Part shown: one piece after another, positions 42,602-50,903 of the stretch
Layout: each line of letters starts with the position of its first letter
Position numbering within the stretch: position 1 is the stretch's first letter
Assembly (NCBI GenBank): GCA_020161365.1
Contig: JAIUNU010000014.1
Coordinates: forward strand, 1 to 64,000
DNA: 64,000 nucleotides
Source: Pseudomonadota bacterium
GTDB lineage: Bacteria; Pseudomonadota; Alphaproteobacteria; Caulobacterales; Caulobacteraceae
Reading direction: 5' to 3'
Made by a program: the position numbers and the translations under genes
Notes under the pieces: generated by a model
What the model was told of the DNA's origin: nothing
Database searches by the model: none
What the model saw: only the letters and a program-made list of their open reading frames with translations

Positions 42602-43848
42602 ACACCACGATCACAGGCGGGCGGCGTCAGGCCGCCCTGGGCTTCATCTTCGTCACCGCGATCCTGGACGTGCTGTCGCTGGGCGTGATGATCCCGGTGC
42701 TGCCCAACCTCGTAAAGTCGTTCGGCGGCGGCGACACGGCGGCGGCCGCCGACTGGAACGTGCTGTTCGCCACGACCTGGGGCCTGATGCAGTTCTTCTG
42801 CTCGCCGATTCTCGGTCTCATGTCGGACCGCTTCGGCCGCCGACCGGTGATCCTGACCTCGATCTTCGGCCTGGGCGTCGACTTCCTGTTCATGGCCTTT
42901 GCGCCGAACCTCTGGTGGCTGTTCGTCGGTCGGATCTTCAACGGCATGACGGCGGCGAGCTTCTCGACCGCCAGCGCCTATGTCGCCGACGTCACGACGC
43001 CGGAGAACCGCGCCAAGGGTTTTGGTCTGATGGGCGCGGCGTTCGGCATCGGCTTCACCTTCGGCCCCGCCCTGGGCGGCTGGCTCTGGGAGTTCGATCA
43101 TCGCGCGCCCTTCCTGGTCTGCGCGGCCCTGGCCCTGACCAACTGGCTTTATGGCTTCTTCGTCCTGCCCGAGTCTCTGCCGCCTGAGCGTCGCCAACCC
43201 CGGTTCGACTGGAAGAAGGCCAACCCGGTCGGTTCGCTGCAACTGCTGCGCCACCATCCGGGCCTGATGGGTCTGGCGGGCGTGGGCTTCCTGTTCCAGC
43301 TGGCGCACAACGTGCTGCCCAGCGTCTTCGTGCTGTACATGGGCTTCCGCTATGGCTGGAGCCCGCAGACGATCGGCCTGACGCTGATGGCCAGCGGCAT
43401 CGCCAGCATCCTGATCCAGGCCTTTGTCGTCGGGCCAGCGGTCAAGCGGTTTGGCGAGCGCGGCGTCTTGATGATTGGTCTCTTCGCCGGGTTCCTGGGC
43501 TTTTCGATCTACGCCTTTGCGCCGACCGGACTGCTGTATCTGGCCGGTCTGCCGATCTTCACCTTCTCGGGCCTGATCCAGCCGGGCTTGCAGGGCCTGA
43601 TGACCCGCCGGGTCGGCCCCAACGAGCAGGGGCAGCTGCAGGGTGCGAACGCGGCCATGATGGGCATCGCCTCGATCATCGGTCCGCCGCTGTTCCTGAT
43701 CCCGTTCGCCTTCGCGGTCCGGCACGACGCCACGCTGCACATACCCGGCCTGCCGATCCTGATCGCGGCGGCCTTGATGCTGGCGGCGACCCTCCTAGCT
43801 TATGCCAAGGCCAAGCCCGCCCCAGCGCCGGAACCCCAGGCGGCCTGA
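42598..43848 (+). CDS. MFS efflux transporter (TCR/Tet family)
   Basis: A 416-residue twelve-helix exporter. Signatures: LDVLSLGVMIPVLPNL in helix 1, the motif GLMSDRFGRRPVILTS in the loop 2-3, VGRIFNGMTAASFSTASAYVADV, and the second-half LQGLMTRRVGPNEQGQLQGANAAM, which is usual in Tet/TCR-type drug:H+ antiporters. It overlaps the SRPBCC gene by four bases, so it belongs to the ArsR-SRPBCC unit and may export what that pair senses. Resistance to a specific compound cannot be concluded. Confidence 0.9.
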   Translation: MNTTITGGRRQAALGFIFVTAILDVLSLGVMIPVLPNLVKSFGGGDTAAAADWNVLFATTWGLMQFFCSPILGLMSDRFGRRPVILTSIFGLGVDFLFMAFAPNLWWLFVGRIFNGMTAASFSTASAYVADVTTPENRAKGFGLMGAAFGIGFTFGPALGGWLWEFDHRAPFLVCAALALTNWLYGFFVLPESLPPERRQPRFDWKKANPVGSLQLLRHHPGLMGLAGVGFLFQLAHNVLPSVFVLYMGFRYGWSPQTIGLTLMASGIASILIQAFVVGPAVKRFGERGVLMIGLFAGFLGFSIYAFAPTGLLYLAGLPIFTFSGLIQPGLQGLMTRRVGPNEQGQLQGANAAMMGIASIIGPPLFLIPFAFAVRHDATLHIPGLPILIAAALMLAATLLAYAKAKPAPAPEPQAA

Positions 43849-43941
43849 TGGCTTTGGTCATGGCCGAAACCTAGACCATCCGTCGCCTTAGACTCGCCCG
43901 AAAGCTGGGCTGAGTTTCCGGCGAACCGCCAGGAGTCCCTC

Positions 43942-45360
43942 GTGACCAACATGCGCAACCTTCGCGCCCTGCTGCCCGTCTTTGTCCTGCTGACGGCCTG
44001 CTCGAACCCGACCGGTCAGTCCAACGCGCAGGCTATCCCGGACATGCCTCAGCCCACGCGTCGCGTCCCGGCCGACGCGGCCACGATGAAGCAGTCCTTC
44101 TCGCCGATCGTGAAGAAGACCGCCCCGGCCGTGGTCAATGTCAAAAGCCGCCGGGTGGTCCAGCGCCGCGTCGACCCGTTCTGGGACTTCTTCATGGGCG
44201 GCGGCCAAGGCGGTTCTCAGGTCCAAGGCTCGCTGGGCTCGGGCGCGATCGTCCGCGCCGACGGCGTCATCATCACCAACCATCACAACATCGACGGGAT
44301 GAGCGACATCACCGTCCAACTGGCCGACCGTCGCGAGTTTCCGGCCGTGGTGTTGCTGGACGATCCGCGCGCCGATCTGGCGGTGCTGAAGATCGACACC
44401 AAGGGCGAGAAGCTGCCGGTGATGGCCATCGACGACCAGGAGCAGCTGGAAGTCGGCGATCTCGTCCTGGCCATGGGCAACCCCTTCGGCGTCGGCCAGA
44501 CCGTCACCAACGGCATCGTCTCGGCGCTGGCGCGGACGGACGTCGGCGCCGCGGATTTCGGCAGCTACATCCAGACCGACGCCGCGATCAATCCTGGCAA
44601 CTCGGGCGGTCCGCTGGTCGACATGGACGGCGACCTCGTCGGCATCAACACCTTCATCATCTCGCGCTCTGGCTCGTCTTCGGGCGTGGGCTTCGCCATC
44701 CCGGCCCGCGTGGTGCGCCAGGTGGTCAACGCCGCTCTGGGCGGCGGCCACAGCATCGTGCGCCCCTGGCTGGGCGTGAAAGGCCAGACCGTTACGGCCG
44801 ACATCGCCAAGAGCCTGGGCATGGCCGCTCCGCGCGGCGTGCTGGTGGCGCAGGTCTATCCGGGCTCGTCGGCCGAGCGCGCGGGCTTGAGGGAAGGCGA
44901 CGTCATTCTGTCGATCGACGGCCAGCCGGTGAACGACGAAGGCGGCGGCGCGTTCGCCATCGGCACCCACAAGGTCGGCGATCGCGTGCCGATGCAGATC
45001 CGCCGTGGCGACCGCGAGCAGACCATCACCGTCCGCGCCGACGCCGCGCCGGAAACGCCGGCCCGTGACGAGCGCACCCTCAGCGGCAACAACCCCTTCA
45101 ACGGCGCCACGGTGATGAACCTCTCGCCGGCCGTGGCCCAGGACCTGGGCGTCGATCCGTTCGTCGGTCGCGGCGCTTTGGTGACCAAGATTGGCCCTGG
45201 CTATGCCGGCAACTGGATGCGTCCGGGCGACTTTGTTCGCAGCGTCAATGGCCGCCAGATCAATACGGTGGCCGACCTTGCTTCGGCGATCGCCGGCCGG
45301 TCGGGCCGCTGGAACATCACCATCGAGCGCGGCGGACAATTGGTGCAGGCTCAGTTCTAG
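43942..45360 (+). CDS. DegP/HtrA-type serine protease, lipoprotein
   Basis: A 472-residue periplasmic protease of the Do family. The N-terminus has a lipobox (LLTAC, C20), so it is predicted to be lipid-anchored, unlike soluble E. coli DegP. The triad is H115 (TNHHNIDG), D145 (ADLAVLKI) and S221 (NPGNSGGPL). Two PDZ domains follow: about 280-370 (RPWLGVKGQTV and GSSAERAGLREGDVILSIDG) and about 385-472 (NAGWMRPGDFVRSVNG-like). The usual HtrA asparagine before the catalytic histidine is replaced by a second histidine. Starts with GTG at 43942 after AGGAGT. Followed by rarA on the same strand 92 nt on. Confidence 0.93.
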   Translation: MTNMRNLRALLPVFVLLTACSNPTGQSNAQAIPDMPQPTRRVPADAATMKQSFSPIVKKTAPAVVNVKSRRVVQRRVDPFWDFFMGGGQGGSQVQGSLGSGAIVRADGVIITNHHNIDGMSDITVQLADRREFPAVVLLDDPRADLAVLKIDTKGEKLPVMAIDDQEQLEVGDLVLAMGNPFGVGQTVTNGIVSALARTDVGAADFGSYIQTDAAINPGNSGGPLVDMDGDLVGINTFIISRSGSSSGVGFAIPARVVRQVVNAALGGGHSIVRPWLGVKGQTVTADIAKSLGMAAPRGVLVAQVYPGSSAERAGLREGDVILSIDGQPVNDEGGGAFAIGTHKVGDRVPMQIRRGDREQTITVRADAAPETPARDERTLSGNNPFNGATVMNLSPAVAQDLGVDPFVGRGALVTKIGPGYAGNWMRPGDFVRSVNGRQINTVADLASAIAGRSGRWNITIERGGQLVQAQF

Positions 45361-45452
45361 ATTTGGAGCCGTCCGCGGCGGCGCCTCGTCTCGGAGCGTG
45401 GTGGGCGGTGAAACCGCTCACACTTTCGCCTGCCACGCTCTAGAAGAGTCGC

Positions 45453-46754
45453 ATGTCCGATCTCTTCCAGGCCGCCGGCCTGACGCCTCATGCTCCTGCG
45501 CCGCTGGCTGACCGTCTTCGCCCCCAAAGCCTGGACGAGGTGGTGGGCCAACAACACCTGCTCGGCGCCGAGGGACCAATTGGCCGGATGGCGGCGGCTC
45601 ACCGCCTGGCCTCGATGATCCTGTGGGGACCGCCAGGGACGGGCAAGACCACGATCGCCCGCCTGCTGGCCAAGGCCGGCGGCTATGAGTTCATGCAGAT
45701 TTCGGCGGTGTTCTCGGGCGTCGCCGACTTGAAGAAGGCGTTCGAGCAGGCGCGCGCCCGCCGGATGGCGGGACAGTCGACCCTGCTGTTCGTCGACGAG
45801 ATCCATCGCTTCAACCGCGCGCAGCAGGACGGCTTCCTGCCGTTCGTCGAGGAGGGGATCGTCACCCTGGTCGGCGCGACGACCGAGAACCCATCATTCG
45901 AGCTGAACGGCGCTCTGCTGTCGCGCTGCCAGGTCTTTGTGCTCAAGCGCCTGACCGAAGAATCGCTGGAGCTTCTGCTGCAACGCGCTGAGGCGGCCGA
46001 AAGCCGCCCGCTGCCGGTCGACGCCGAGGCGCGCTCGGCCCTGGTGGCCATGGCCGACGGCGACGGCCGCTATCTGCTGACCCTGGCCGAGACCCTGTTC
46101 TCGATCGGGACCGATAGCCCGTTGAACGCGACACAACTGGGCCAGTTTCTGCAAAAGCGTCGCCCCGCCTACGACAAGGACCGCGAGGAGCACTACAACC
46201 TCATCTCGGCCCTGCATAAGTCGGTGCGCGGCAGCGACCCGGACGCCGCGCTCTACTGGCTGGCGCGGATGCTGGAGGGGGGCGAGGACCCGCTCTTCAT
46301 TGCACGCCGCCTCGTGCGCATGGCCTCCGAGGACATCGGCGCGGCCGACCCGTTGTCGCTGCTGCTGACCACGGCGGCCAAGGACGCTTACGACTTCCTG
46401 GGATCGCCGGAGGGCGAGCTGGCCCTGGCCCAGGCTGTCGTCCACATGGCCAGCGCGCCCAAGTCGAACGCCGTCTACACCGCCTACAAGGCCGCACGCC
46501 GGGCTGCGAAAGAAACCGGCAGCCTGACGCCGCCGGCTCATATCCTGAACGCCCCAACGAAGCTGATGAAGTCGCTCGGCTATGGCGATGGCTATGCCTA
46601 CGACCACGACGTGGAGGGTGGCGTGTCAGGCCAGAACTACTTTCCGGAGGGCATGGAGCGCCGGCGCTTTTACGAGCCCAAGCCTGTCGGGGCGGAGGCC
46701 AAGGTGCGCGAGCGCCTCGAGGCCTGGGGTCAACGCAGGAGGGACGGCAAGTGA
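45453..46754 (+). CDS. rarA: Replication-associated recombination protein A (RarA/MgsA)
   Basis: A 433-residue AAA+ ATPase of the clamp-loader family that acts at stalled forks. It opens with the SLDEVVGQQHLLG motif, the Walker A GPPGTGKTT (59-67), Walker B LLFVDEIHRFNRAQQDGFLP, and sensor-1 VGATTENPSFELN. The C-terminal tetramer domain contains HKSVRGSDPDAALYWLARMLEGGEDP. The stop overlaps the pseudouridine synthase start. Confidence 0.95.
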   Translation: MSDLFQAAGLTPHAPAPLADRLRPQSLDEVVGQQHLLGAEGPIGRMAAAHRLASMILWGPPGTGKTTIARLLAKAGGYEFMQISAVFSGVADLKKAFEQARARRMAGQSTLLFVDEIHRFNRAQQDGFLPFVEEGIVTLVGATTENPSFELNGALLSRCQVFVLKRLTEESLELLLQRAEAAESRPLPVDAEARSALVAMADGDGRYLLTLAETLFSIGTDSPLNATQLGQFLQKRRPAYDKDREEHYNLISALHKSVRGSDPDAALYWLARMLEGGEDPLFIARRLVRMASEDIGAADPLSLLLTTAAKDAYDFLGSPEGELALAQAVVHMASAPKSNAVYTAYKAARRAAKETGSLTPPAHILNAPTKLMKSLGYGDGYAYDHDVEGGVSGQNYFPEGMERRRFYEPKPVGAEAKVRERLEAWGQRRRDGK

Positions 46755-47563
46755 GCGGTCAGAAATTCCGTCGCCCGCCCGGCGTCGCCAAGCCCAAGGC
46801 CTCCGAGACCCCCATCGCCCTGACGCCGGAGGAGATCGCGGCGGCGCAGTCGTGGGTGTTGTACGAGGACGAGACGATCATCGTGCTGAACAAGCCGGCG
46901 GGCCTGTCCAGCCAGGGCGGCCGCATCAAGGCGCACACCTTGGATGACCTGCTGTGGGCCTTTGCGCGGCCCAACCGGCCTCGGCCCAAGCTGGTTCATC
47001 GCCTGGACCGCGACACCTCAGGCGTGATCCTGACGGCCAAGACCAAGCCGGCGGCGGCCATGCTGGGCAAGGCGCTGGAGGCCAAGCGCTTTCGCAAAAG
47101 CTATCTGGCCATCGTCGCCGGCGCGCCCGAACCCAAGGGCGGCATGATCGACAGTCCGCTGCGTCGCGAGTCGATCGGGCGCGAGGCCTATATGCGCGTC
47201 TGCGACCCCAACCATCCGGACGCCGAGACCGCGCGCAGCCGCTATCGCACCCTGGCGCACAACGGTTTGGCGGCGCTGGTCGAGCTGTCGCCGGACACGG
47301 GCCGAATGCACCAGTTGCGTGTCCATATGGCGTCGATCGGTCGACCGCTGGCCGGCGACAGCCGCTATGGCGGCGCGCTGATGCTGGGCGGGATCGCTGC
47401 GCCGCGCCTGATGCTGCATGCCGCCAGCCTGAGCTTCCCCCATCCGCTGGGCGGCGAGCGCAAGATCCTGGCACCGCTTCCGGCCGATTTCACCGCAATG
47501 CTCCAGGCTCTGAACCTCCCGGTTCCGGAACAGCCGACCCCGGCGACCGTTGAACAGGCGTGA
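46751..47563 (+). CDS. RluA-family pseudouridine synthase without S4 domain
   Basis: A 270-residue pseudouridine synthase. The catalytic aspartate motif is HRLDRDTSGVILTAKT, preceded by YEDETIIVLNKPAGL; RLMLHAASLSFPHPLGGE is the C-terminal end. There is no N-terminal S4 RNA-binding domain, only a short basic lead. A similar but S4-containing gene lies 3 kb downstream at 49857. The rRNA or tRNA position modified cannot be assigned. Start GTG at 46751 inside the rarA stop. Confidence 0.9.
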   Translation: MSGQKFRRPPGVAKPKASETPIALTPEEIAAAQSWVLYEDETIIVLNKPAGLSSQGGRIKAHTLDDLLWAFARPNRPRPKLVHRLDRDTSGVILTAKTKPAAAMLGKALEAKRFRKSYLAIVAGAPEPKGGMIDSPLRRESIGREAYMRVCDPNHPDAETARSRYRTLAHNGLAALVELSPDTGRMHQLRVHMASIGRPLAGDSRYGGALMLGGIAAPRLMLHAASLSFPHPLGGERKILAPLPADFTAMLQALNLPVPEQPTPATVEQA

Positions 47564-47577
47564 AAGGGCCATCCGTG

Positions 47578-48087
47578 ATGAAGACCGTCAAACCTTTGAT
47601 CGCCGCCGGCTTGGCCGCTGTGCTGTTGAGCGCCTGCGCCACCACCCCTACAGTCTATCGCGCGGCCCAAGGCGCGCCCACCGCAGTGGGTTATTCCGAG
47701 TATCGCCTGGAGGCCGGGCGTTACCGCGTCACCTTCCAGGGCGGTCCGGGCGCGCCTGAAGCGCAGGTCGCCGACTATGCGCTGCTGCGCGCTGCGGAGT
47801 TGGCGCTGCGCGATGGCTATGACTGGTTTCGGATCGCCGACCGATCGACGGCCATCAGTGGTCGAGGTGCGGGACCGACCTTATCGGTTGGCGGCGGCTC
47901 CGCCACCTTCGGTCGCCGCACGGGGTTTGGGGTCGGCGTAGGCACGAGTTTCGACCTTGGCCCAGGGCCCGCCGTCGCACGCTCGATCGAGGTGGTGTTC
48001 GGCAAGGGACCGACACCGCGCGACCGTGACGCCTACGACGCGCGAGAGATCGTCAAGGTGGTCGGATACGGGCGCGCCAGCGTTTAG
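47578..48087 (+). CDS. CC0125/CC1285-family lipoprotein
   Basis: A 169-residue lipoprotein (lipobox LLSAC, C20). Conserved stretch GYSEYRLEAGRYRVTFQGGPGAPEAQVADYALLRAAELALRDGYDWF is the signature of the small caulobacterial CC0125/CC1285 family, whose function is unknown. A glycine-rich middle (GPTLSVGGGSATFGRR) could be a flexible linker. The ATG at 47578 suits the lipoprotein signal; an ATG six codons earlier is not needed. Its 3' end overlaps the convergent gene at 48084 by four bases. Confidence 0.82.
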   Translation: MKTVKPLIAAGLAAVLLSACATTPTVYRAAQGAPTAVGYSEYRLEAGRYRVTFQGGPGAPEAQVADYALLRAAELALRDGYDWFRIADRSTAISGRGAGPTLSVGGGSATFGRRTGFGVGVGTSFDLGPGPAVARSIEVVFGKGPTPRDRDAYDAREIVKVVGYGRASV

Positions 48088-49313
48088 GCGGCCGCCTGCC
48101 GGGCGAGCGGATAGGTCGCCCGCAAGGACGCGTGGGTCAGTCCGGCCGTGTCCGCTGCAGCGAAATACCCCTCGGCCGGCAACCCCTGCAGAACGGTCAT
48201 GGCAGCGAGGCCCTGCGCGTCTCGACCAAAGGTCATGATGTCCATCGCGATCTTCGCCGCCTCGCCCGACAGGTCCGATGCGTCGAGCGCCAGGCCCGCC
48301 AGACGGGCGTCACGCAGGACGCGCAGCGCCTCCTTGTCGGGCGGCACGCGTGCGATGACCCCGCGCGTCAGGGCGCGCAGCAGTCCGACCACCTCCAGCA
48401 GGCGGCCCGCCGGCGTGCCGCGCGTCACGTCGACCAGCTCGATCATGACGCCGCCGCGCAGCAGGCTCAGCGAGAGGCCCGCCGTTCCGGTCAGGAGATC
48501 GCGGCCGCGCTGGGTGCCCAGGGTGCGGAACGAGGCCGGCAGGATCAGTTCGGGCGTGTTCGGCCCTTGGGCGGCGCGAGCGAACACGCTGGCATACTTC
48601 AGTGTCGCCTCGTCGATGAAGGCGACATCGCGGTCCGAGAGTTTGGTCAGCGCTCGCGCCGAGGCCTGACGACCGCTGGCCAGATGCGTGACCATCGGTT
48701 CGATGCGCACGGCCGTGGTGATGTTCCGCCGCAGGCTGACGACGTGCTCCAGTGTGAAATCGACCCGCAGAGCCGCGCCGCCGGCGGTGGTGAAGGCCAC
48801 GGGGGTGCGTCGCGCCTCGTCGCTGGGTTCGATTGCGATGCGGACCGGCGAGCGGGCGGAGTCGCGCCGCGCGCGGGCCGCCAGGATCACCATCGGGTCG
48901 ATCGGCCGGCATACGGCCGCGCCGTCCTCGACGCCGATGACCGAGCGGACGCCGAGGTCCATCACCGACGCCGCGCCCAACAGATGCGTCAGCACGTCCT
49001 CAAGGATCTTCACGCTGGTCGCCTGGGCCGCCAGGCCCTGGTCGTTGTTCATCGCGATCAGAAACTCGCTGTCGGAAATCCGCGCGCGGAGGTCCTGACG
49101 GTCCAGATGATCGTTCAGCTTGCGCTCGACATAGGTCCACACATCGGTGCGCTTCTGGCTCCACCATTCGCCGGCCCAGGCGCGGATGGCCTTGATACTG
49201 ATGACGTTCACCGAGCCGCGCGCGATCAGGTCCGAGCCCGCCAGGCGTCGGACGACGGGCGTCGGCAAGGCCACGCGTTCGTTCGCGTCTGAGGGTGGAG
49301 TGTCGAAGGGCAT
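48084..49313 (-). CDS. Unknown protein, possibly a degenerate GGDEF-EAL relative
   Basis: A 409-residue soluble-looking protein with no signal or membrane segment. I do not recognise a family. The segment LDRQDLRARISDSEFLIAMNNDQGLAAQATSVKILEDVL (about 72-110) is laid out like the GGDEF active-loop region (hydrophobic strand, arginine, DSEF in place of GGDEF, helix after it). Two C-terminal stretches (about 270-360) resemble an EAL barrel without its catalytic residues. This is a visual guess only. The ATG at 49313 opens the frame; the gene is divergent from crcB. Confidence 0.55.
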   Translation of the reverse strand: MPFDTPPSDANERVALPTPVVRRLAGSDLIARGSVNVISIKAIRAWAGEWWSQKRTDVWTYVERKLNDHLDRQDLRARISDSEFLIAMNNDQGLAAQATSVKILEDVLTHLLGAASVMDLGVRSVIGVEDGAAVCRPIDPMVILAARARRDSARSPVRIAIEPSDEARRTPVAFTTAGGAALRVDFTLEHVVSLRRNITTAVRIEPMVTHLASGRQASARALTKLSDRDVAFIDEATLKYASVFARAAQGPNTPELILPASFRTLGTQRGRDLLTGTAGLSLSLLRGGVMIELVDVTRGTPAGRLLEVVGLLRALTRGVIARVPPDKEALRVLRDARLAGLALDASDLSGEAAKIAMDIMTFGRDAQGLAAMTVLQGLPAEGYFAAADTAGLTHASLRATYPLARQAAA

Positions 49314-49476
49314 GGACCTGGCGCTTTAGATGGACCCGCACAGTGCCGATCACGCGCTTAACCTCTCGTTTGGAAATAGGGTTTCCGACCGGGTTTACCG
49401 TGAAGGGAGCAGGGGAAAACCCAGGGATCGACGGTGGACGCTTGGCGTTCGCGGCCTCGCGGCGCATAAGGCGGTC

Positions 49477-49860
49477 ATGAACAAGCTGCTCCTGGTGGCG
49501 GCCGGCGGGGCCGTCGGGTCTGTCGCGCGCTATCTGGTGGGCGTCGGCGCCACGCGGGTCCTGGGATCGGCCTGGCCGTACGGGACTTTCACAGTCAACA
49601 TCGTCGGCGGGTTTCTGATGGGCTGTCTGGCCTCATGGCTGGCGCATCGGGGCAACGGTTCCGGCGAACAGTGGCGCGTGCTGCTGGGCGTCGGCGCGCT
49701 GGGCGGCTTCACAACCTTTTCCTCGTTCTCGCTGGAGACCGCGCTGATGATCCAGAAGCGCGCCTACGGCCAGGCGTTCACCTATTCCGCCGCGAGCGTC
49801 CTTCTGGCGGTCGCGGCCCTGTTCACGGGCCTGCTGGTGGCCCGGAAAGTCTTCGCATGA
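49477..49860 (+). CDS. crcB: Fluoride channel CrcB (Fluc)
   Basis: A 127-residue small membrane protein with about four helices: GGAVGSVARYLVGVG, NIVGGFLMGCLASWLA, and the signature GVGALGGFTTFSSFSLET including the TFSSFS fluoride-pore motif. It exports fluoride as a dual-topology dimer. I looked for an upstream fluoride riboswitch and did not recognise its consensus. The stop overlaps the next gene (ATGA). Confidence 0.95.
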   Translation: MNKLLLVAAGGAVGSVARYLVGVGATRVLGSAWPYGTFTVNIVGGFLMGCLASWLAHRGNGSGEQWRVLLGVGALGGFTTFSSFSLETALMIQKRAYGQAFTYSAASVLLAVAALFTGLLVARKVFA

Positions 49861-50852
49861 GCACCAAGGAAGTCCGCACTCTCTACGTCGACGCCGGCGA
49901 GGACGGGGTTCGCCTCGATCGCTGGTTCAAGCGTCGCTGGCCGCACCTGAACCATATACAGCTGAACAAGCTGTTCCGTTCGGGCCAGGTCCGCGTGGAC
50001 GGCTCGCGCGCCAAGGCCGACACCAAGCTGGCGGCCGGTAGCCAGATCCGAGTGCCGCCGCTGCCCGACGCGCCTGATCCGTCCGACAAGAACAAGCTGT
50101 CGGCGCGCGACGTCGCCTACGCCAAGTCGCTGGTGCTTTACGAGGACGAGGAAGTCCTGGCCCTGAACAAGCCGGCGGGTCTGGCCGTGCAGGGCGGCAC
50201 CAAGACCACCAAGCATATCGACAAGCTGCTCAGCGCCTGGGGGGAGGGTGTCGACCGGCCGCGTCTGGTCCACCGCCTGGACCGCGACACATCGGGCGTG
50301 CTGCTGCTGGGCAAGACCCCGTCGGCGGCCGCGCGTCTGTCTGGCGCCTTCGCCAAGCGCAAGGCGCAGAAGACCTACTGGGCGATCGTGGCGGGCAATC
50401 CCCATCCGACCGAAGGCGTGATGGAATTGCACTTGGCCAAGCGCGGGGTCGGTGATCGCGAGCTTGTGGTTCCGGCCCAGCCCAAGGACCCGGACGCCCA
50501 GCCCGCCGAGACCGAGTTCGTCACCATCAGCCGCGCCGGTCCGCGCGTGACGTGGATGGCCCTGCGTCCGCACACCGGCCGCACCCACCAGCTGCGCGCC
50601 CACATGAAGGCCATGGGGCACCCGATCCTGGGCGATCCCAAGTATGGCGACGAGAAGTCCGCCCCCTTGTCGGAGGGGCTGAAGCTGCAGCTGCACGCCC
50701 GCTCGATCCTGCTGCCGCATCCGTCGGCCGGCATGCTGCACATCGAGGCGCCGTTGAGCGCCGAGATGAAGGAGGGCTTCCGCAAGTTCGGCTTCTCCGA
50801 GGACGAGGCCGACCAGGATCCTTTCGCCCGGCGGCAGACCAAGCGACGCTGA
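49857..50852 (+). CDS. RluA-family pseudouridine synthase with S4 domain, RluC/RluD-like
   Basis: A 331-residue enzyme. An N-terminal S4 domain (about 15-75, LDRWFKRRWPHLNHIQLNKLFRSGQVRVDG) precedes the catalytic part with HRLDRDTSGVLLLGKT and the later RTHQLRAHMKAMGHPILGDPKYG. It probably modifies 23S rRNA; the exact site (RluC- or RluD-like) is not resolved. Translationally coupled to crcB by ATGA, an unusual partnership. Related to the S4-less paralogue at 46751. Confidence 0.92.
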   Translation: MSTKEVRTLYVDAGEDGVRLDRWFKRRWPHLNHIQLNKLFRSGQVRVDGSRAKADTKLAAGSQIRVPPLPDAPDPSDKNKLSARDVAYAKSLVLYEDEEVLALNKPAGLAVQGGTKTTKHIDKLLSAWGEGVDRPRLVHRLDRDTSGVLLLGKTPSAAARLSGAFAKRKAQKTYWAIVAGNPHPTEGVMELHLAKRGVGDRELVVPAQPKDPDAQPAETEFVTISRAGPRVTWMALRPHTGRTHQLRAHMKAMGHPILGDPKYGDEKSAPLSEGLKLQLHARSILLPHPSAGMLHIEAPLSAEMKEGFRKFGFSEDEADQDPFARRQTKRR

Positions 50853-50903
50853 GAAGCGCCGCTTGGTCCCCCACGGCCACGCCCTAGAGGCGCGACATTC
50901 CGT

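Noticed and set aside
49314..49476. Fluoride riboswitch upstream of crcB
   Set aside because: The conserved pseudoknot-forming motifs of the crcB RNA were not found by eye.
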